This document shows, piece by piece, positions 1 to 8,692 of a stretch of DNA of 64,000 bases. The notes beneath the pieces are model-generated. The model had not been told where the DNA came from. It ran no database searches and saw nothing but the letters and a program-made list of their open reading frames with translations. The stretch lies in contig NZ_BNBE01000004.1 of the NCBI RefSeq assembly GCF_014654895.1, forward strand, positions 1 through 64,000, given 5' to 3'. The DNA is from Streptomyces filamentosus. GTDB lineage: Bacteria > Actinomycetota > Actinomycetes > Streptomycetales > Streptomycetaceae. The position numbers were made by a program, and so were the translations under genes. Each line of letters opens with the position of its first letter. Position 1 is the first letter of the stretch.

Positions 1-940
1 CCCAGCGGGTGGAGTCGTCGCGGCCGGGGGTGTCCTTGCCCTGGCCTCCGGTGCGGGTCATCTCGCTGTGGATGAACAGCTCGGTGCGCTTGACCGGCTT
101 GTGGCCGGGCTTGGGCTTGCAGGTCTTGTCGGCGAGCTGGATGGCGTAGCCCTTGATGACGGAGCCGTTCCAGGTCGTGGAGTGGGTGGTGATCGGGTAG
201 GTGCCGTTGGGCAGCCATCCGCGGGCCTTGGCGCATTCGTCGGTGCTGCCCAGGCCGGAGCCGGCGCGGTAGCTGTCGATCTCCTTGCCGTCGCGCAGGA
301 GGATGAGCCGGGAGTTGGTGGGGTTGGCGGGGTTCTTCTTGAAGCGGAGGGAGTAGCCGCGGGGGGCGGGCTTGGTGCCGGGGGTGGTGGCCGAGGGGCC
401 GGTGATCAGGGCGGTCCAGGTCTTGGGGCCGGCGACGCCGTCGTTCTTGAGACCGGCCCGGGTCTGGAAGGCGCGGACTGCGTTGTAGGTCTTGGTGCCG
501 TAGATGCCGTCGGGGTGGAGGCCGAGCTGGACCTGGACGGCCTTGACCGCGGGGCCGCGGCTGCCGGTGCGCAGGGTGAGGGCGGTCAGCTTGGCCCAGG
601 TCTTCGGCCCGACAGTCCCGTCGGCCTTCAGGCCGGCGCGCTTCTGGAACTTCGCGACCGCGGCCGCGGTGTTCCTGCCGAAGACCTTGTCGGTCTTCAC
701 CGTGTGACCGTGGGCGGCGAGCAGGTGCTGGACGGTCAGGACGTCGTTGCCCCTGGCGCCGGTCTTCAGCACCGGCCACGCGGCGGCCTTCAGGGGGGTC
801 GCGTGGGAGCCGGTGCGGGCCGTCGGCTTCGTCGAGGCGTTGGCCTGGTCGCCGGTGGCGTTCACGGCGCCGAGCGCGCCGCCGGCGAGAAGGACGCCGG
901 CGAGGGCCTGGAGCAGAAGGTTCCTGGTGTTCTTGCGCAT
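1..940 (-). CDS. Secreted L,D-transpeptidase-like protein with two peptidoglycan-binding domains (3' end off window)
   Basis: The reading frame is open from an ATG at 940 to the window edge. The N-terminus has a signal-like hydrophobic stretch (residues 8-28, LLLQALAGVLLAGGALGAV). Two PG_binding_1 repeats follow (about 55-118 and 120-177, each ending in a VGPKTW/AGPKTW motif). The last segment has the FIHSEMTR His motif and a GRDD motif. The paralogue at 1419-2476 carries the matching SLGCIKL catalytic-Cys motif of YkuD-type L,D-transpeptidases, which here lies beyond the edge. It probably acts outside the membrane on cell-wall peptides. A GAGGA ribosome site lies 8 bases before the ATG. The domain reading is firm; transpeptidase activity is inferred. 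Confidence 0.85.
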   Translation of the reverse strand, partial: MRKNTRNLLLQALAGVLLAGGALGAVNATGDQANASTKPTARTGSHATPLKAAAWPVLKTGARGNDVLTVQHLLAAHGHTVKTDKVFGRNTAAAVAKFQKRAGLKADGTVGPKTWAKLTALTLRTGSRGPAVKAVQVQLGLHPDGIYGTKTYNAVRAFQTRAGLKNDGVAGPKTWTALITGPSATTPGTKPAPRGYSLRFKKNPANPTNSRLILLRDGKEIDSYRAGSGLGSTDECAKARGWLPNGTYPITTHSTTWNGSVIKGYAIQLADKTCKPKPGHKPVKRTELFIHSEMTRTGGQGKDTPGRDDSTRW

Positions 941-1280
941 GGGGTGTGTCCTCATTCGTGTGGTGGGGGCCTGGCCGCGGGCTGCGGAGGCGGGGCGGGC
1001 CGCAGGCTGGGCGGCGCCGGTGAGGTGAAGAGTTCGCGTGCCGGCGTTCCTTCGGAAGCCCGGCTCGCGTTCCGCGCGTTCCGGCCGTTCCGGTGTGCCT
1101 GGTGGCGTGTGCCGCAGGCCGTTGAGCTGGTGAAACGGCGATCAGCTGGAACAGCGGTACGCGGCGCAGAAAGGCGAAGGCCGCGTGCGTCCGGATGAGA
1201 GGCGGGGCGGCCAGCCAGATCCTGCTGGACCGCGGACCGGGGACGGCGAACCGCGGGCCACCGGCGGGCCGGGGCGGCGG

Positions 1281-1357
1281 ACGGCGGACGGCGGACGGCG
1301 GACGGCGGACGGCGGACGGCGGACGGCGGACGGCGGACGGCGGACGGCGGACGGCGG
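1281..1357. repeat. 7-bp tandem repeat ACGGCGG, 11 perfect copies
   Basis: Eleven uninterrupted copies of ACGGCGG lie between the two transpeptidase-like paralogues, upstream of the left gene and just beyond the terminator of the right one. The preceding GCGGCGG looks like a diverged twelfth unit. A perfect 7-bp array suggests slipped-strand variation. No coding role is seen. Confidence 0.95.
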
Positions 1358-1363
1358 GAAACG

Positions 1364-1400
1364 CCGACCGCCCCCGGCAGGTGCTGCCGGGGGCGGTCGG
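1364..1400 (-). terminator. 16-bp perfect hairpin terminator
   Basis: A perfect 16-bp inverted repeat (1364-1379 with 1385-1400, 5-nt loop) lies 19 bases past the stop codon of the frameshifted transpeptidase-like gene. This fits an intrinsic terminator of the Streptomyces type, which needs no U-tract. Confidence 0.85.
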
Positions 1401-1418
1401 GGCGGGGGTGGGGTGGGG

Positions 1419-2476
1419 TCAGTTGACGTAGAGGGTCAGGTTGTTGGGCCAGCGGGCCTGGTCGAGGCGCTTGAAGAGGTCCTTGATGTCGGTGGGGGTG
1501 AGCTTGATGCAGCCGAGGGACTTGTAGTCGTTGGTGTTCTCCCAGCGGTTCGGCGTCGTCGCGACCCGGGTTGTCCTTGCCCTGGGTGCCGTAGCGGGTC
1601 ATCTCGCTGTGGATGAACAGGCCGGTCCGCGTGACGCGCTTCTGCTTGGTGCCGGCCTTCGGGCGGCAGGGCTTGCTGGGGAGCTGGATGGCGTAGCCGT
1701 CGATGGCGTCGGCGTCGCGGTTGGTGAAGTGCGCCTGGACCCGGTAGGTGCCGCTGGGCAGCCAGCCGGCGTCCGAGGCGCACTCGTCCTTGTTCTTGCC
1801 GGAGCCGGCGCGCCAGGACTTGAGGGTCTTGCCGTCGCGGACGAGGGAGAGCTTGGAGTAGCTGGGGTGCTTCCAGTTCTTCTTGAAGTGCAGGGAGTAG
1901 CCGCGGGGGGCGGGCTTGGCGGAGGAGCCGGTGACCAGGGCGTCCCCACGTCCTGGTGTCGACGGTGCCGGTGCCGGCCAGGTTCTTCCTGGTCTGGAAC
2001 TTCGCGACGGCGGTGGTGGTGTTCGGGCCGTAGATGCCGTCGGGGTGGATGCCGAGCTGGACCTGGACGGCCCTGACCGCGGGACCGCGGCTACCGGTGC
2101 GCAGGGTGAGGGCGGTCAGCTTGACCCAGGTCTTCGGCCCGACCGTTCCGTCGGCCTTCAGGCCGGCGCGCTTCTGGAACTTCGCGACCGCGGCCGCGGT
2201 GTTCCTGCCGTAGGCGCCGTCGGCCTTCACCGCGTGTCCGCGGGCGGCGAGCAGGTACTGGACGGTCCTCACGTCCGTACCGCGGGAGCCGGTCTTCAGC
2301 ACCGGCCACACGCCCCGGAAGCCTCCCGGTGCGCCGGGAGTGCCGTAGGCGCCGCCGCGCGGCTGGGCAGAGGCGTTGGCTTCATCCCCGCCGGCGTTGA
2401 CCGCGCCGAGCGCGCCGCCGGCGAGCAGGACGCCGGCGAGGGCCTGGAGGAGGAGGTTCCTGACGTTCTTGCGCAT
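1419..2476 (-). pseudogene. Frameshifted paralogue of the secreted L,D-transpeptidase-like protein
   Basis: This is a paralogue of the gene at 1-940: same signal segment, same two peptidoglycan-binding repeats (the first ending DGTVGPKTW) and the same FIHSEMTR motif. The frame breaks near 1945, after DTRTW, where ALVTGSS continues in another frame. It breaks again near 1553, after GRDD; a third frame then gives SLGCIKLTPTDIKDLF, which holds the likely catalytic Cys, and ends at 1419. Two single-base indels would restore a protein of about 350 residues. An ATG at 2482 exists, but the one at 2476 has GAGGG six bases upstream and matches the paralogue's MRKN start. It is a pseudogene or carries two sequencing errors. 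Confidence 0.8.
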
Positions 2477-2713
2477 CTTCATCCCTCGATCGCGTGACCC
2501 ACGTTCCCGCTGGTGCGGGGCGGCGTGGGAGCGGTGTCGCCACCCTGGAGGGCGGCGCTGACGAGGTGAAGGTTCAAGGGCCCGGCGTTCCATCGGTAGC
2601 CTGATCCACTGTTCCAGTCGTTCCGTGTGTTCCAGCCGTTCCGTTTGGCCGTTGAGCTGCGGAAACAAGGGAAATTGGAACGCCGGTTTCCATGATCGTG
2701 TCGAGGGGGACGC

Positions 2714-4525
2714 GTGCAGTCCGAGGACGAGGGGCGCCGAAACGGGAATCTCCCGGAGGTCGAGGCCCTACGGGCCGAGCTGGTACGGATCAAGGAAAAG
2801 AAGAAGCTCTCCCTGGACGCGCTCGCCCATGACAGCGAGATCTCTCGGTCGACCTGGAACCGGGTGCTGAAGGGCGAGTCGTTCCCACCCCGCAAGGACA
2901 TCGAACGCCTCAGCAGGCGGCCCTCGGTGAAGGCACCGCACCTGGTGGGGTTGTGGGAGGCCGCCGACGCGGCCATCAAGCAGGCCAAGGCCGCCGGCGC
3001 CGCGCCGGGCGGCGGGTCTGCGAGTGCGGATGATGCCGGTGCGGTCTTTGCGGCAGCGTCCGGTGCGGCCCCTGCCGGGGGCACGCCGGACCATGTCCCC
3101 GCTCCCGTTTCCGCGGAGGAGGCCGGGAGCGCGACCGGCGCCGGGGATCAGGCCGAGGCGCAGGCCACCTCCCTGGCACTCCAGGAAGCGTCCTCCGCGG
3201 ACGCGCTCCCGGCCACGGGCACAGGCGCGGACGCGGGCACGAACGCGGGCACGAACGCGGGCACAGGCATGGGCGCGGATGCGGACGGGGACGGTGGGGT
3301 GCCGGGGACGGCCGGCGGCGTCCGGGTGGGCACTCCGGCCGGGGCGGACACCGTCCCGGCACCGGCGGGCAACCCCGCCAAGACCGGAGGTGAAGCCGGG
3401 GCCGGGGGCGCCGGGCCGAGCGGTACGGCTCCCAGGGGCGAGGCACCCGAGCCCGCCGGGCGGGTCCTCCCGGCAGCCGCCGGGGTGGCCGCGGCCGGGG
3501 GAGCGGCCGGGTCTGCGCCGGCCGCTGCGGACGCGAGTACGAAGACCGGCTCTGGCAGGCCGGCGCCGGGCGCCTCCTCGCCGGGCTCAGCCGCGGACAC
3601 CACAGCGGCTGCCGGACAGGCCGCGGCGGATGGGGAACGGAAAACGACCGGGCCCGGTCCGGACGCGGCCGGCACCGAACTCGGAGTCGTCCGACCGATC
3701 CCAGCACCGGCATCGGCGCCGGCCGTGAAGACCGGCCGGGCGGCCAAGCTGCTGATCGCCCTCCTCGCGCTCACGGTGGTGCTCCTCATCGGCCGCTGGG
3801 CCGCCATGCCCGACGGCGACACGAACAACACCGCGACGCCCGGTGCGCAGGGCGAGACCCTGCCCACCGACACCGGGAACACCGGCGAGAACAGCGAGAG
3901 CAGCGGGAACCCGGACACCGGGAACACCGGCGAGAACAGCACCGGCGAGAACACGGAAGACGAAAACGCCGGCGGCAGCACAAAGAGCGGCGGACAAGAC
4001 GCTCCGGAAGGAGACGGCCCGGCAGCAGGAGGAAGCGACAACAAGCCGCAGGACGCCTCCGACAGCCCCCTCGGCGACGACTCCCCCGCACCCGACACCC
4101 CGGCCGGCGGCGGCAAGACCACCCCCCGGCCCGGCCCCGCACCCCAGGACGAGAACCCCGCCACCACCCCACCGGCCGCCACCACCCCGCCGGCGGAAAC
4201 CCGGACAACCGCTCCGGCACCCACCACCCCGGCCCCGACCACAGCCGCCCCGCTCGGCGAGGAAGGGCGCACCGCGTGCGCCCACTACCGGCCCAACCGC
4301 CGCGTCATCCTCGCCGAGGGCATGGTCGGCACCAACGTCGCCCAGGTCCAGTGCCTCCTCAACCACAACTACGGCTACTCCCTGGACGAAGACGGCGTCT
4401 TCGGCCCCGCGACCACCGCCGGCGTGAAAGCGATCCAGCGCTGCTCCGGCATCACCGCCGACGGCAAAGTCGGACCCGACACCTGGAAATACCTCGACTA
4501 CCCCAAACCCGCCTGCACCCCCTGA
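2714..4525 (+). CDS. HTH - transmembrane - peptidoglycan-binding protein
   Basis: A 603-aa one-component membrane regulator by architecture. Residues about 12-65 form an XRE-like HTH (KLSLDALAHDSEISRSTWNR). Residues 80-340 are a long Ala/Gly/Pro linker. One membrane span lies at about 344-366 (KLLIALLALTVVLLIG). A Ser/Thr/Asn/Pro-rich outside stalk follows, then a PG_binding_1 domain (about 520-603) with four Cys that could form two disulfides. The start is a GTG with GAGGGGGA just upstream. It is divergent from the transpeptidase-like pair and shares their cell-wall-binding domain type. That suggests it senses the wall and may regulate them. The regulatory target is inferred. Confidence 0.85.
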   Translation: MQSEDEGRRNGNLPEVEALRAELVRIKEKKKLSLDALAHDSEISRSTWNRVLKGESFPPRKDIERLSRRPSVKAPHLVGLWEAADAAIKQAKAAGAAPGGGSASADDAGAVFAAASGAAPAGGTPDHVPAPVSAEEAGSATGAGDQAEAQATSLALQEASSADALPATGTGADAGTNAGTNAGTGMGADADGDGGVPGTAGGVRVGTPAGADTVPAPAGNPAKTGGEAGAGGAGPSGTAPRGEAPEPAGRVLPAAAGVAAAGGAAGSAPAAADASTKTGSGRPAPGASSPGSAADTTAAAGQAAADGERKTTGPGPDAAGTELGVVRPIPAPASAPAVKTGRAAKLLIALLALTVVLLIGRWAAMPDGDTNNTATPGAQGETLPTDTGNTGENSESSGNPDTGNTGENSTGENTEDENAGGSTKSGGQDAPEGDGPAAGGSDNKPQDASDSPLGDDSPAPDTPAGGGKTTPRPGPAPQDENPATTPPAATTPPAETRTTAPAPTTPAPTTAAPLGEEGRTACAHYRPNRRVILAEGMVGTNVAQVQCLLNHNYGYSLDEDGVFGPATTAGVKAIQRCSGITADGKVGPDTWKYLDYPKPACTP

Positions 4526-4568
4526 CCCGGGCGGGCCAGCAGCGTCTTCTCGGGCCGCCCAGAGACGT

Positions 4569-4609
4569 ACAGGCGCCCCGGACGCCGATGGGGCGACCGG
4601 GGCGCCTGT
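4569..4609 (+). terminator. 13-bp hairpin
   Basis: A perfect 13-bp inverted repeat (4569-4581 with 4597-4609, 15-nt loop) begins 44 bases after the stop of the HTH-membrane gene. Confidence 0.7.
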
Positions 4610-4639
4610 CAGGACGAGCCCCCGGAAGCCGAGAAACGC

Positions 4640-4687
4640 ACACGGCAGCGGGGCATTCTCGAATCTGAGAATGCCCCGCTGCCGTGT
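4640..4687. terminator. 21-bp perfect hairpin
   Basis: A perfect 21-bp inverted repeat (4640-4660 with 4667-4687, 6-nt loop) is a second, stronger terminator behind the HTH-membrane gene. It is symmetric, so it could work in both directions. Confidence 0.85.
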
Positions 4688-4699
4688 ACGGACGACCCG

Positions 4700-4880
4700 G
4701 CGGTACTGCCCCCCGGGGGGGGTGTGCCATGGGCACCAGGCCTCACCCGCACACGCCATACCGGCACGGGCTGCACCCGACCCCACCGGCGGCCGGGCGT
4801 AGGGCCGAGAGGGGCGGCGGGTGCGGTACCGGGATCCGCAGGACCGTCCCCGAGCGGGCGCGGAGGACAAGCTGGGCGAC
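4700..4880 (-). pseudogene. Degenerate copy of the 72-aa protein's 3' part
   Basis: On the minus strand this reads PLGDGPADPGTAPAAPLG, matching the C-terminal part of the small protein at 5187-5405. The flanking DNA (the CCCCGGGGGGTGTGCC block and the GCCTCACCCGC block) matches 5112-5200 and 25115-25200. No intact start was found, so it is a remnant. Confidence 0.5.
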
Positions 4881-4938
4881 GACGGCGAGGAAGACCAGGC
4901 GCAGGGCCGGGCCGCCGAGGAGACCGGGCCGGGACCCC

Positions 4939-4994
4939 GGTTACCGGTTACCGGTTACGGGTTACGGGTTACCGGTTACGGGTTACCGGTTCGG
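4939..4994. repeat. GGTTACC/G heptamer array
   Basis: Seven successive heptamers (GGTTACC or GGTTACG) plus a partial GGTTCGG. An inverted set (GTAACCGGTAACCGG) lies at 5045-5066, so the two could fold into a hairpin. No gene was recognised around it. Confidence 0.9.
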
Positions 4995-5186
4995 TACTGC
5001 CCGGACACCGCCCTGAACAGCACGGACCGGCGCTCCCGGCGGCCTGTAACCGGTAACCGGCAACCGCGGTGGCGGGCGGTTGGGGGCTGGGGGGTGGGAC
5101 GGCCCGGCGGTACTGCCCCCGGGGGGTGTGCCCTGGGCGCCGGGCCTCACCCGCGCACGCCATATCGGCACGGGCTGCGCCCGACC

Positions 5187-5405
5187 CTACCCGGGCGTGG
5201 CGGGGGCGGTGCCGGGGTCGGCGGGCCCGTCCCCGAGCGGGCTGCGGCCGGCGCGCGGCGCGGGCGGGGTGGTGGTGTCGGGGGTGGCGGTCCACTCTCC
5301 CGCGGCAGCGAGGCCGGCGGCCGTGCGCGCCCACGGGTCGCGCACGGGGCGGTCGGGGACGTCGGGACCGGGACCGAGAGGACGACGGTGCGGTGCGGTG
5401 CTCAC
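5187..5405 (-). CDS. Small proline/alanine-rich protein, copy 1
   Basis: A 72-aa frame starting VSTAPHRRPLGPGP, from a GTG with GGGGGAG about 10 bases upstream. It is unrecognised. It is paralogous to 25190-25405: most differences between the copies over the first 45 codons are third-position and synonymous (for example GCG/GCC and CGC/CGT), as expected of real coding sequence. The PDRPVRDPWARTAAGLAAAG core is identical. There is no membrane or signal segment. It lies in a block of duplicated, decayed DNA. Confidence 0.5.
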   Translation of the reverse strand: MSTAPHRRPLGPGPDVPDRPVRDPWARTAAGLAAAGEWTATPDTTTPPAPRAGRSPLGDGPADPGTAPATPG

Positions 5406-5696
5406 CCCGCACAGTCTCCCCCGCCCCTGACGGGACGCCGGCACTTCCTGGTGACTGGGCTGGCTTTGTACACAAGAACGGAAGTCGCCTGTCGACGGCT
5501 TCGGGAGTCACCGCGTGGGCCGGTTCCTTGATCAATGTCGATGAGTTTGGGAGTCACTCCCGGCCCGGCGGGTGGTTTGTGCGACACCCCGTGAGTGGTT
5601 GAGGTACGGGAAATCCTGGCGAGATTGATCTTGGTCGGAACGGCTGGCCAAGGAAACGCGGCCGGGCGTTCTGGGTGAGCGGCTACGACTCCGCGG
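5406..5696. other. No gene recognised
   Basis: Only short out-of-frame segments are seen. The left part continues the block shared with 25406-25460 and ends near 5460. Nothing else was identified. Confidence 0.6.
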
Positions 5697-6215
5697 TCAG
5701 AGTTCGCCGCGGCGTGCGAGCTGCTTCAGCGCATTCTCACGGATGATCTCGTTCTCGTCGTCGCGCAGGGCTTCGAGGGATTCCTGGGCCTCCGGGCCGG
5801 GAATGGCGCCGAGAGCCCAGATCGCCTTCACCGCGAGCGCCCGGTTCTCGTCCCACTCCAGGTGCTCGGGAACCCAGTGGGTCGCCAGGGCCAGCGTCGG
5901 CACCGTACGGGGCGAGCGGAGGCGGCCCAGCATCCTGACGATGTCCTCGTGGTCCCTGTGCCAGTCGGCGGGGAACAACTCGGTCAACGGCTCCAGGAAC
6001 TCCTCGACCGAGGCGCCGGCGGCGGCATGGAGGATCAGCGCCATCTCGACGTCGTCGGCGTCCTGGCGCTCCATGGCGTCCCGGAGCAGCCTCAGCGCCA
6101 GGGCCTCGCCGTCGGACTCGCCGAAGTGGGCGAGCACCTCGTCGAGCGTGCGCGTCGGACCATTACCCAGTCCGACCGCCAGGCCCATGATCAGTTCCTG
6201 CTCCTCGGGGGTCAT
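5697..6215 (-). CDS. HEAT-repeat-like protein
   Basis: A 172-aa soluble, acidic alpha-helical protein. The C-terminal half has HEAT/armadillo-like units (NRALAVKAIWALGAIPGPEA and QESLEALRDDENEIIRENAL), the pattern of HEAT_2 scaffolds. No catalytic residues are visible, so it is probably a protein-interaction module. The ATG at 6215 is chosen because a strong GGAGGTGG site lies about 7 bases before it; longer frames upstream lack this. It is monocistronic, with decayed repeats on both sides. Confidence 0.75.
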   Translation of the reverse strand: MTPEEQELIMGLAVGLGNGPTRTLDEVLAHFGESDGEALALRLLRDAMERQDADDVEMALILHAAAGASVEEFLEPLTELFPADWHRDHEDIVRMLGRLRSPRTVPTLALATHWVPEHLEWDENRALAVKAIWALGAIPGPEAQESLEALRDDENEIIRENALKQLARRGEL

Positions 6216-6824
6216 CGCTTGACCACCTCCCATGCGTTGAACGCCCTTTGACCGGACCCTAACAAGATCATTCCCGGCGGGTGCCTCCCGGACTCGTGAA
6301 CATCGGCCTGACCGCCAGCAGAGCGCCTTCTGAACCCATCGACAAACGACTCCCGTTCTCGGGCTCTGGCGCAACTTCCGTGCAGTCGGGCAGATCCTCG
6401 GTCTCCGGGGCCGGCAGCTTCGGGGAACCGGCAGGTCGACGGAGAGCCCAGAGGCAGGAACGAGTCCAGCCGGCGTGGTTTCACGGAAGTTGTGCCAGAG
6501 CCCGTTCTCGCGAACAGAGCTACCGGGCCACCGCCCCGTACCGCCGGCGCCCGCCGCCCGCCCGCCGGGAGAAGGGGGAGAGAAGGACCTCTTCTGGTAT
6601 CCAGAAGAGGTGTCGGCGCGGGAATCGACTGACCCACAGGCCCTGACCAGCCCGAACACGGGGGGTGGCTGAAGGGGTCCGCAACCGGTGACGCAACCTA
6701 TGGCGCAACTGGTGGCGCAACCTACTGCGCAACCGGTGACGCAACCGGTGACGCAACCTCGGCGGTGTCGGCGTACAGGTGAACGTACCCAGTCAGGCAC
6801 AGACGAACGTGCCCGGCTGGGCCG
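6216..6824. repeat. Dispersed repeat, copy 1 (left part)
   Basis: No gene is seen. 6530-6650 matches 25464-25586 and holds a perfect 10-bp hairpin (6588-6597 with 6601-6610). 6676-6762 is a minisatellite of CAACCGGTGACG-type units, also present at 25611-25670. A 23-bp inverted pair with one mismatch lies at 6360-6382 and 6482-6504. Confidence 0.75.
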
Positions 6825-7316
6825 TCAGGCGATCCGCCGGGGAGGTAGTCCCTCTTGGGCGCGCCAATGGTCGGCGTCGTGTGGATCGGCCAGCCAGCCG
6901 GTCAGACGTTCAGCGCCAGCACGGAATGCATCGGGCAACGAAGTCGTCTCGCCGACCGCGAGCCTGAGGGCGTCGACGTCATGCGTGGCGTGATCGGTCT
7001 CGCACCAGCAAGCCACGTTCACCGCCGCGTCAACCACAAGCTGGCCCGGGCCGGTCCTCACCACCTGCAACAAGAACTCCAGCTGGTCACCCCCAGCAGC
7101 GTGCTCGATCACCACCAACCCAAGGACGATCGGCGTCCCGGGCTGCGAGTCTGCGAAGGCAGCATGCTCCAGTACCCACTCCCAATCCGCCGTGGTTCTG
7201 CCTGCACGAGCCGCATCGACCGTGCTGGCTGTCTGGTTCAAGGAGTCCACATCCGCGGGCGTCAGGAAAGGAAAGAGCGCGGCCAGAGGGACGTCGTCGA
7301 AGGCACCTCGCATCAT
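6825..7316 (-). CDS. Conserved-looking hypothetical protein (163 aa)
   Basis: An acidic soluble protein starting MMRGAFDDVPLAALFPFLTP. The sequence is well composed, with two Trp-rich patches (TTADWEWVLEH, CWCETDHATHDVD) and no signal or membrane segment. I do not recognise the family. It sits in an insert of about 690 bp that splits a dispersed repeat whose other copy (25.5-25.9 kb) lacks it. It therefore looks like an acquired cargo gene. The second ATG could also be the start. Confidence 0.65.
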   Translation of the reverse strand: MMRGAFDDVPLAALFPFLTPADVDSLNQTASTVDAARAGRTTADWEWVLEHAAFADSQPGTPIVLGLVVIEHAAGGDQLEFLLQVVRTGPGQLVVDAAVNVACWCETDHATHDVDALRLAVGETTSLPDAFRAGAERLTGWLADPHDADHWRAQEGLPPRRIA

Positions 7317-7448
7317 GAGGTGATCATCCCTGTCCCCAGCTCATGCCACTGCTCTCCCGCGAAGAAGACCCACGGCTGAATGGCTGTCCACCTGGGCACG
7401 TTCATCCGTACCTGGGTGCGTACTCCGACGTGGACGCCGACACGCGGG

Positions 7449-7688
7449 ACCCCGGGCTGTTCACGAGAACGGGAGGCACCCGCCTGCGCTTCGCGCCCCG
7501 GACAGGCAGCACGAAGCAGGGGCGGACCGGCCGGGGGTGGGGGGAGGAGTGACCCAAAGACTGACCCTCGCAGGTCACAGCGGTGCGGGTCACGGCTTGG
7601 TGAGTGCGGTGGTAAGCACGGTGGTAAGCGCGACCAAGATCATTTTTGCCCAATTGTGCAAACGGCCCGCTTCCCTTGCGGGGCTTGG
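7449..7688. repeat. Dispersed repeat, copy 1 (right part)
   Basis: This matches 25681-25960, including the CTGTTCACGAGAACGGG block and the run ending AAGATCATT...CCCAATTGTGC. It resumes the repeat interrupted by the 163-aa gene. No coding frame was recognised. Confidence 0.75.
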
Positions 7689-7991
7689 TCAGGGGGCGAC
7701 GTTGACGACCTGGACCTCGACCACGCGGACGGTGAACGGGGTCTCGCGGGTCTCGGTGAGGGTGCCCGAGTCACCGAGGACCGGCACCTCCCACCCGACC
7801 GTCCAGGCCGAGGTGCCCTTCCCCTTGCCGACGTCGGAGACGCGCGTGTAGCGGTGCCCGCAGTCCGGGGACATGCTCTTGCCCCGGTCGTGGGTGTAGG
7901 GGGTGCCGGGGCCCGCGCAGGTGACGGTGGTGCCGTCGCCCATGTCCCAGCGGACCGAGGTGAGCGTCGGCCCCCCGAAAACCCCGGCATC
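7689..7991 (-). pseudogene. C-terminal fragment of a secreted Streptomyces protein family
   Basis: The frame after a stop at 7992 reads VFGGPTLTSVRWDMGDGTT, then SMSPDCGHRYTRVSDVGKGK and ETPFTVRVVEVQVVN. This is the C-terminus of a secreted family often annotated ATP/GTP-binding protein in Streptomyces; no nucleotide-binding motif supports that name. The N-terminus is missing here. A matching N-terminal fragment lies at 9135-9305 and a more decayed C-terminal copy at 25960-26200. Confidence 0.7.
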
Positions 7992-8030
7992 TCACCACCC
8001 GGCCGCGCACGTACTCGTTATGGTCCGTGA

Positions 8031-8678
8031 ATGCGCCTCTACCTATCATCCTTCCGCATCGGCAACCATCCCGGCCGCTTACTCAAGCTCCTCGGGTCGA
8101 GACCCGGCCGGATCGCCGTCATCGCCAATGCCATGGACTCCGCCCCGGGCGATGTTCGCCAAGCCGGAGTCGACCGTGAAACCGATGCTCTCGCCGGGTT
8201 CGGTTTCGACCCCCAGGAGCTCGATCTGCGGAAGTTCTTCGACCGCCCCACCGACGAGGTCGAGGCTGCGCTCGACGCGTTCCCCGCCGTCTGGGTCCGC
8301 GGCGGCAACACATTCATGCTCCGTTACGCGATGGCCCGCAGCAGAGCGGATGCCGTCCTGACCTCACGGCTCCGCCAGAACACGATCGTCTACGCAGGCT
8401 ACAGCGCGGGCCCCTGCGTACTGGCTCCAAGTCTTCACGGCCTGGAACTCAGCGACGACCCCAGCGACGTGACGAAGACCTGGGGTGACGAACCGATCTG
8501 GGACGGACTGGGCATACTCGACCACGCCTTCGTCCCCCACATCGACTCCCCCGGACACCCCGGGACCGAGATCTGCGAACGGGTCGCGGAGCACTACCGG
8601 ACCAACGGCACCCCTCACCGCACCCTGAGCGACGGCCAAGTCCTCGTGACCGACGGCAATGAATCGGTAATCGCCTGA
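8031..8678 (+). CDS. Peptidase E-like protein (S51 family)
   Basis: A 215-aa protein of the class-I glutamine-amidotransferase-like fold. It has the S51 nucleophile elbow YAGYSAGPCVL (Ser125) after a VWVRGGNTFMLRYA segment that matches the substrate-pocket GGN motif of peptidase E. The family cleaves Asp-Xaa dipeptides in the cytoplasm. A downstream FVPHIDSPGH segment supplies a candidate His. The length is normal. No clear ribosome site precedes the ATG, so the mRNA may be leaderless. It lies just left of the small inverted-repeat element. Confidence 0.85.
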   Translation: MRLYLSSFRIGNHPGRLLKLLGSRPGRIAVIANAMDSAPGDVRQAGVDRETDALAGFGFDPQELDLRKFFDRPTDEVEAALDAFPAVWVRGGNTFMLRYAMARSRADAVLTSRLRQNTIVYAGYSAGPCVLAPSLHGLELSDDPSDVTKTWGDEPIWDGLGILDHAFVPHIDSPGHPGTEICERVAEHYRTNGTPHRTLSDGQVLVTDGNESVIA

Positions 8679-8692
8679 CCCACACGGAAACT

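Noticed and set aside
68..1198. Gly/Val-rich plus-strand frame
   Set aside because: It is antisense to the peptidoglycan-binding gene, which has signal peptide, domains and ribosome site.
4939..4994. Telomere-like repeat of a linear replicon
   Set aside because: Streptomyces telomeres are sets of palindromes, not heptamer arrays, and genes continue on both sides.
6676..6762. CRISPR array
   Set aside because: Units are short, irregular and without spacers of constant length, and there are no cas genes.
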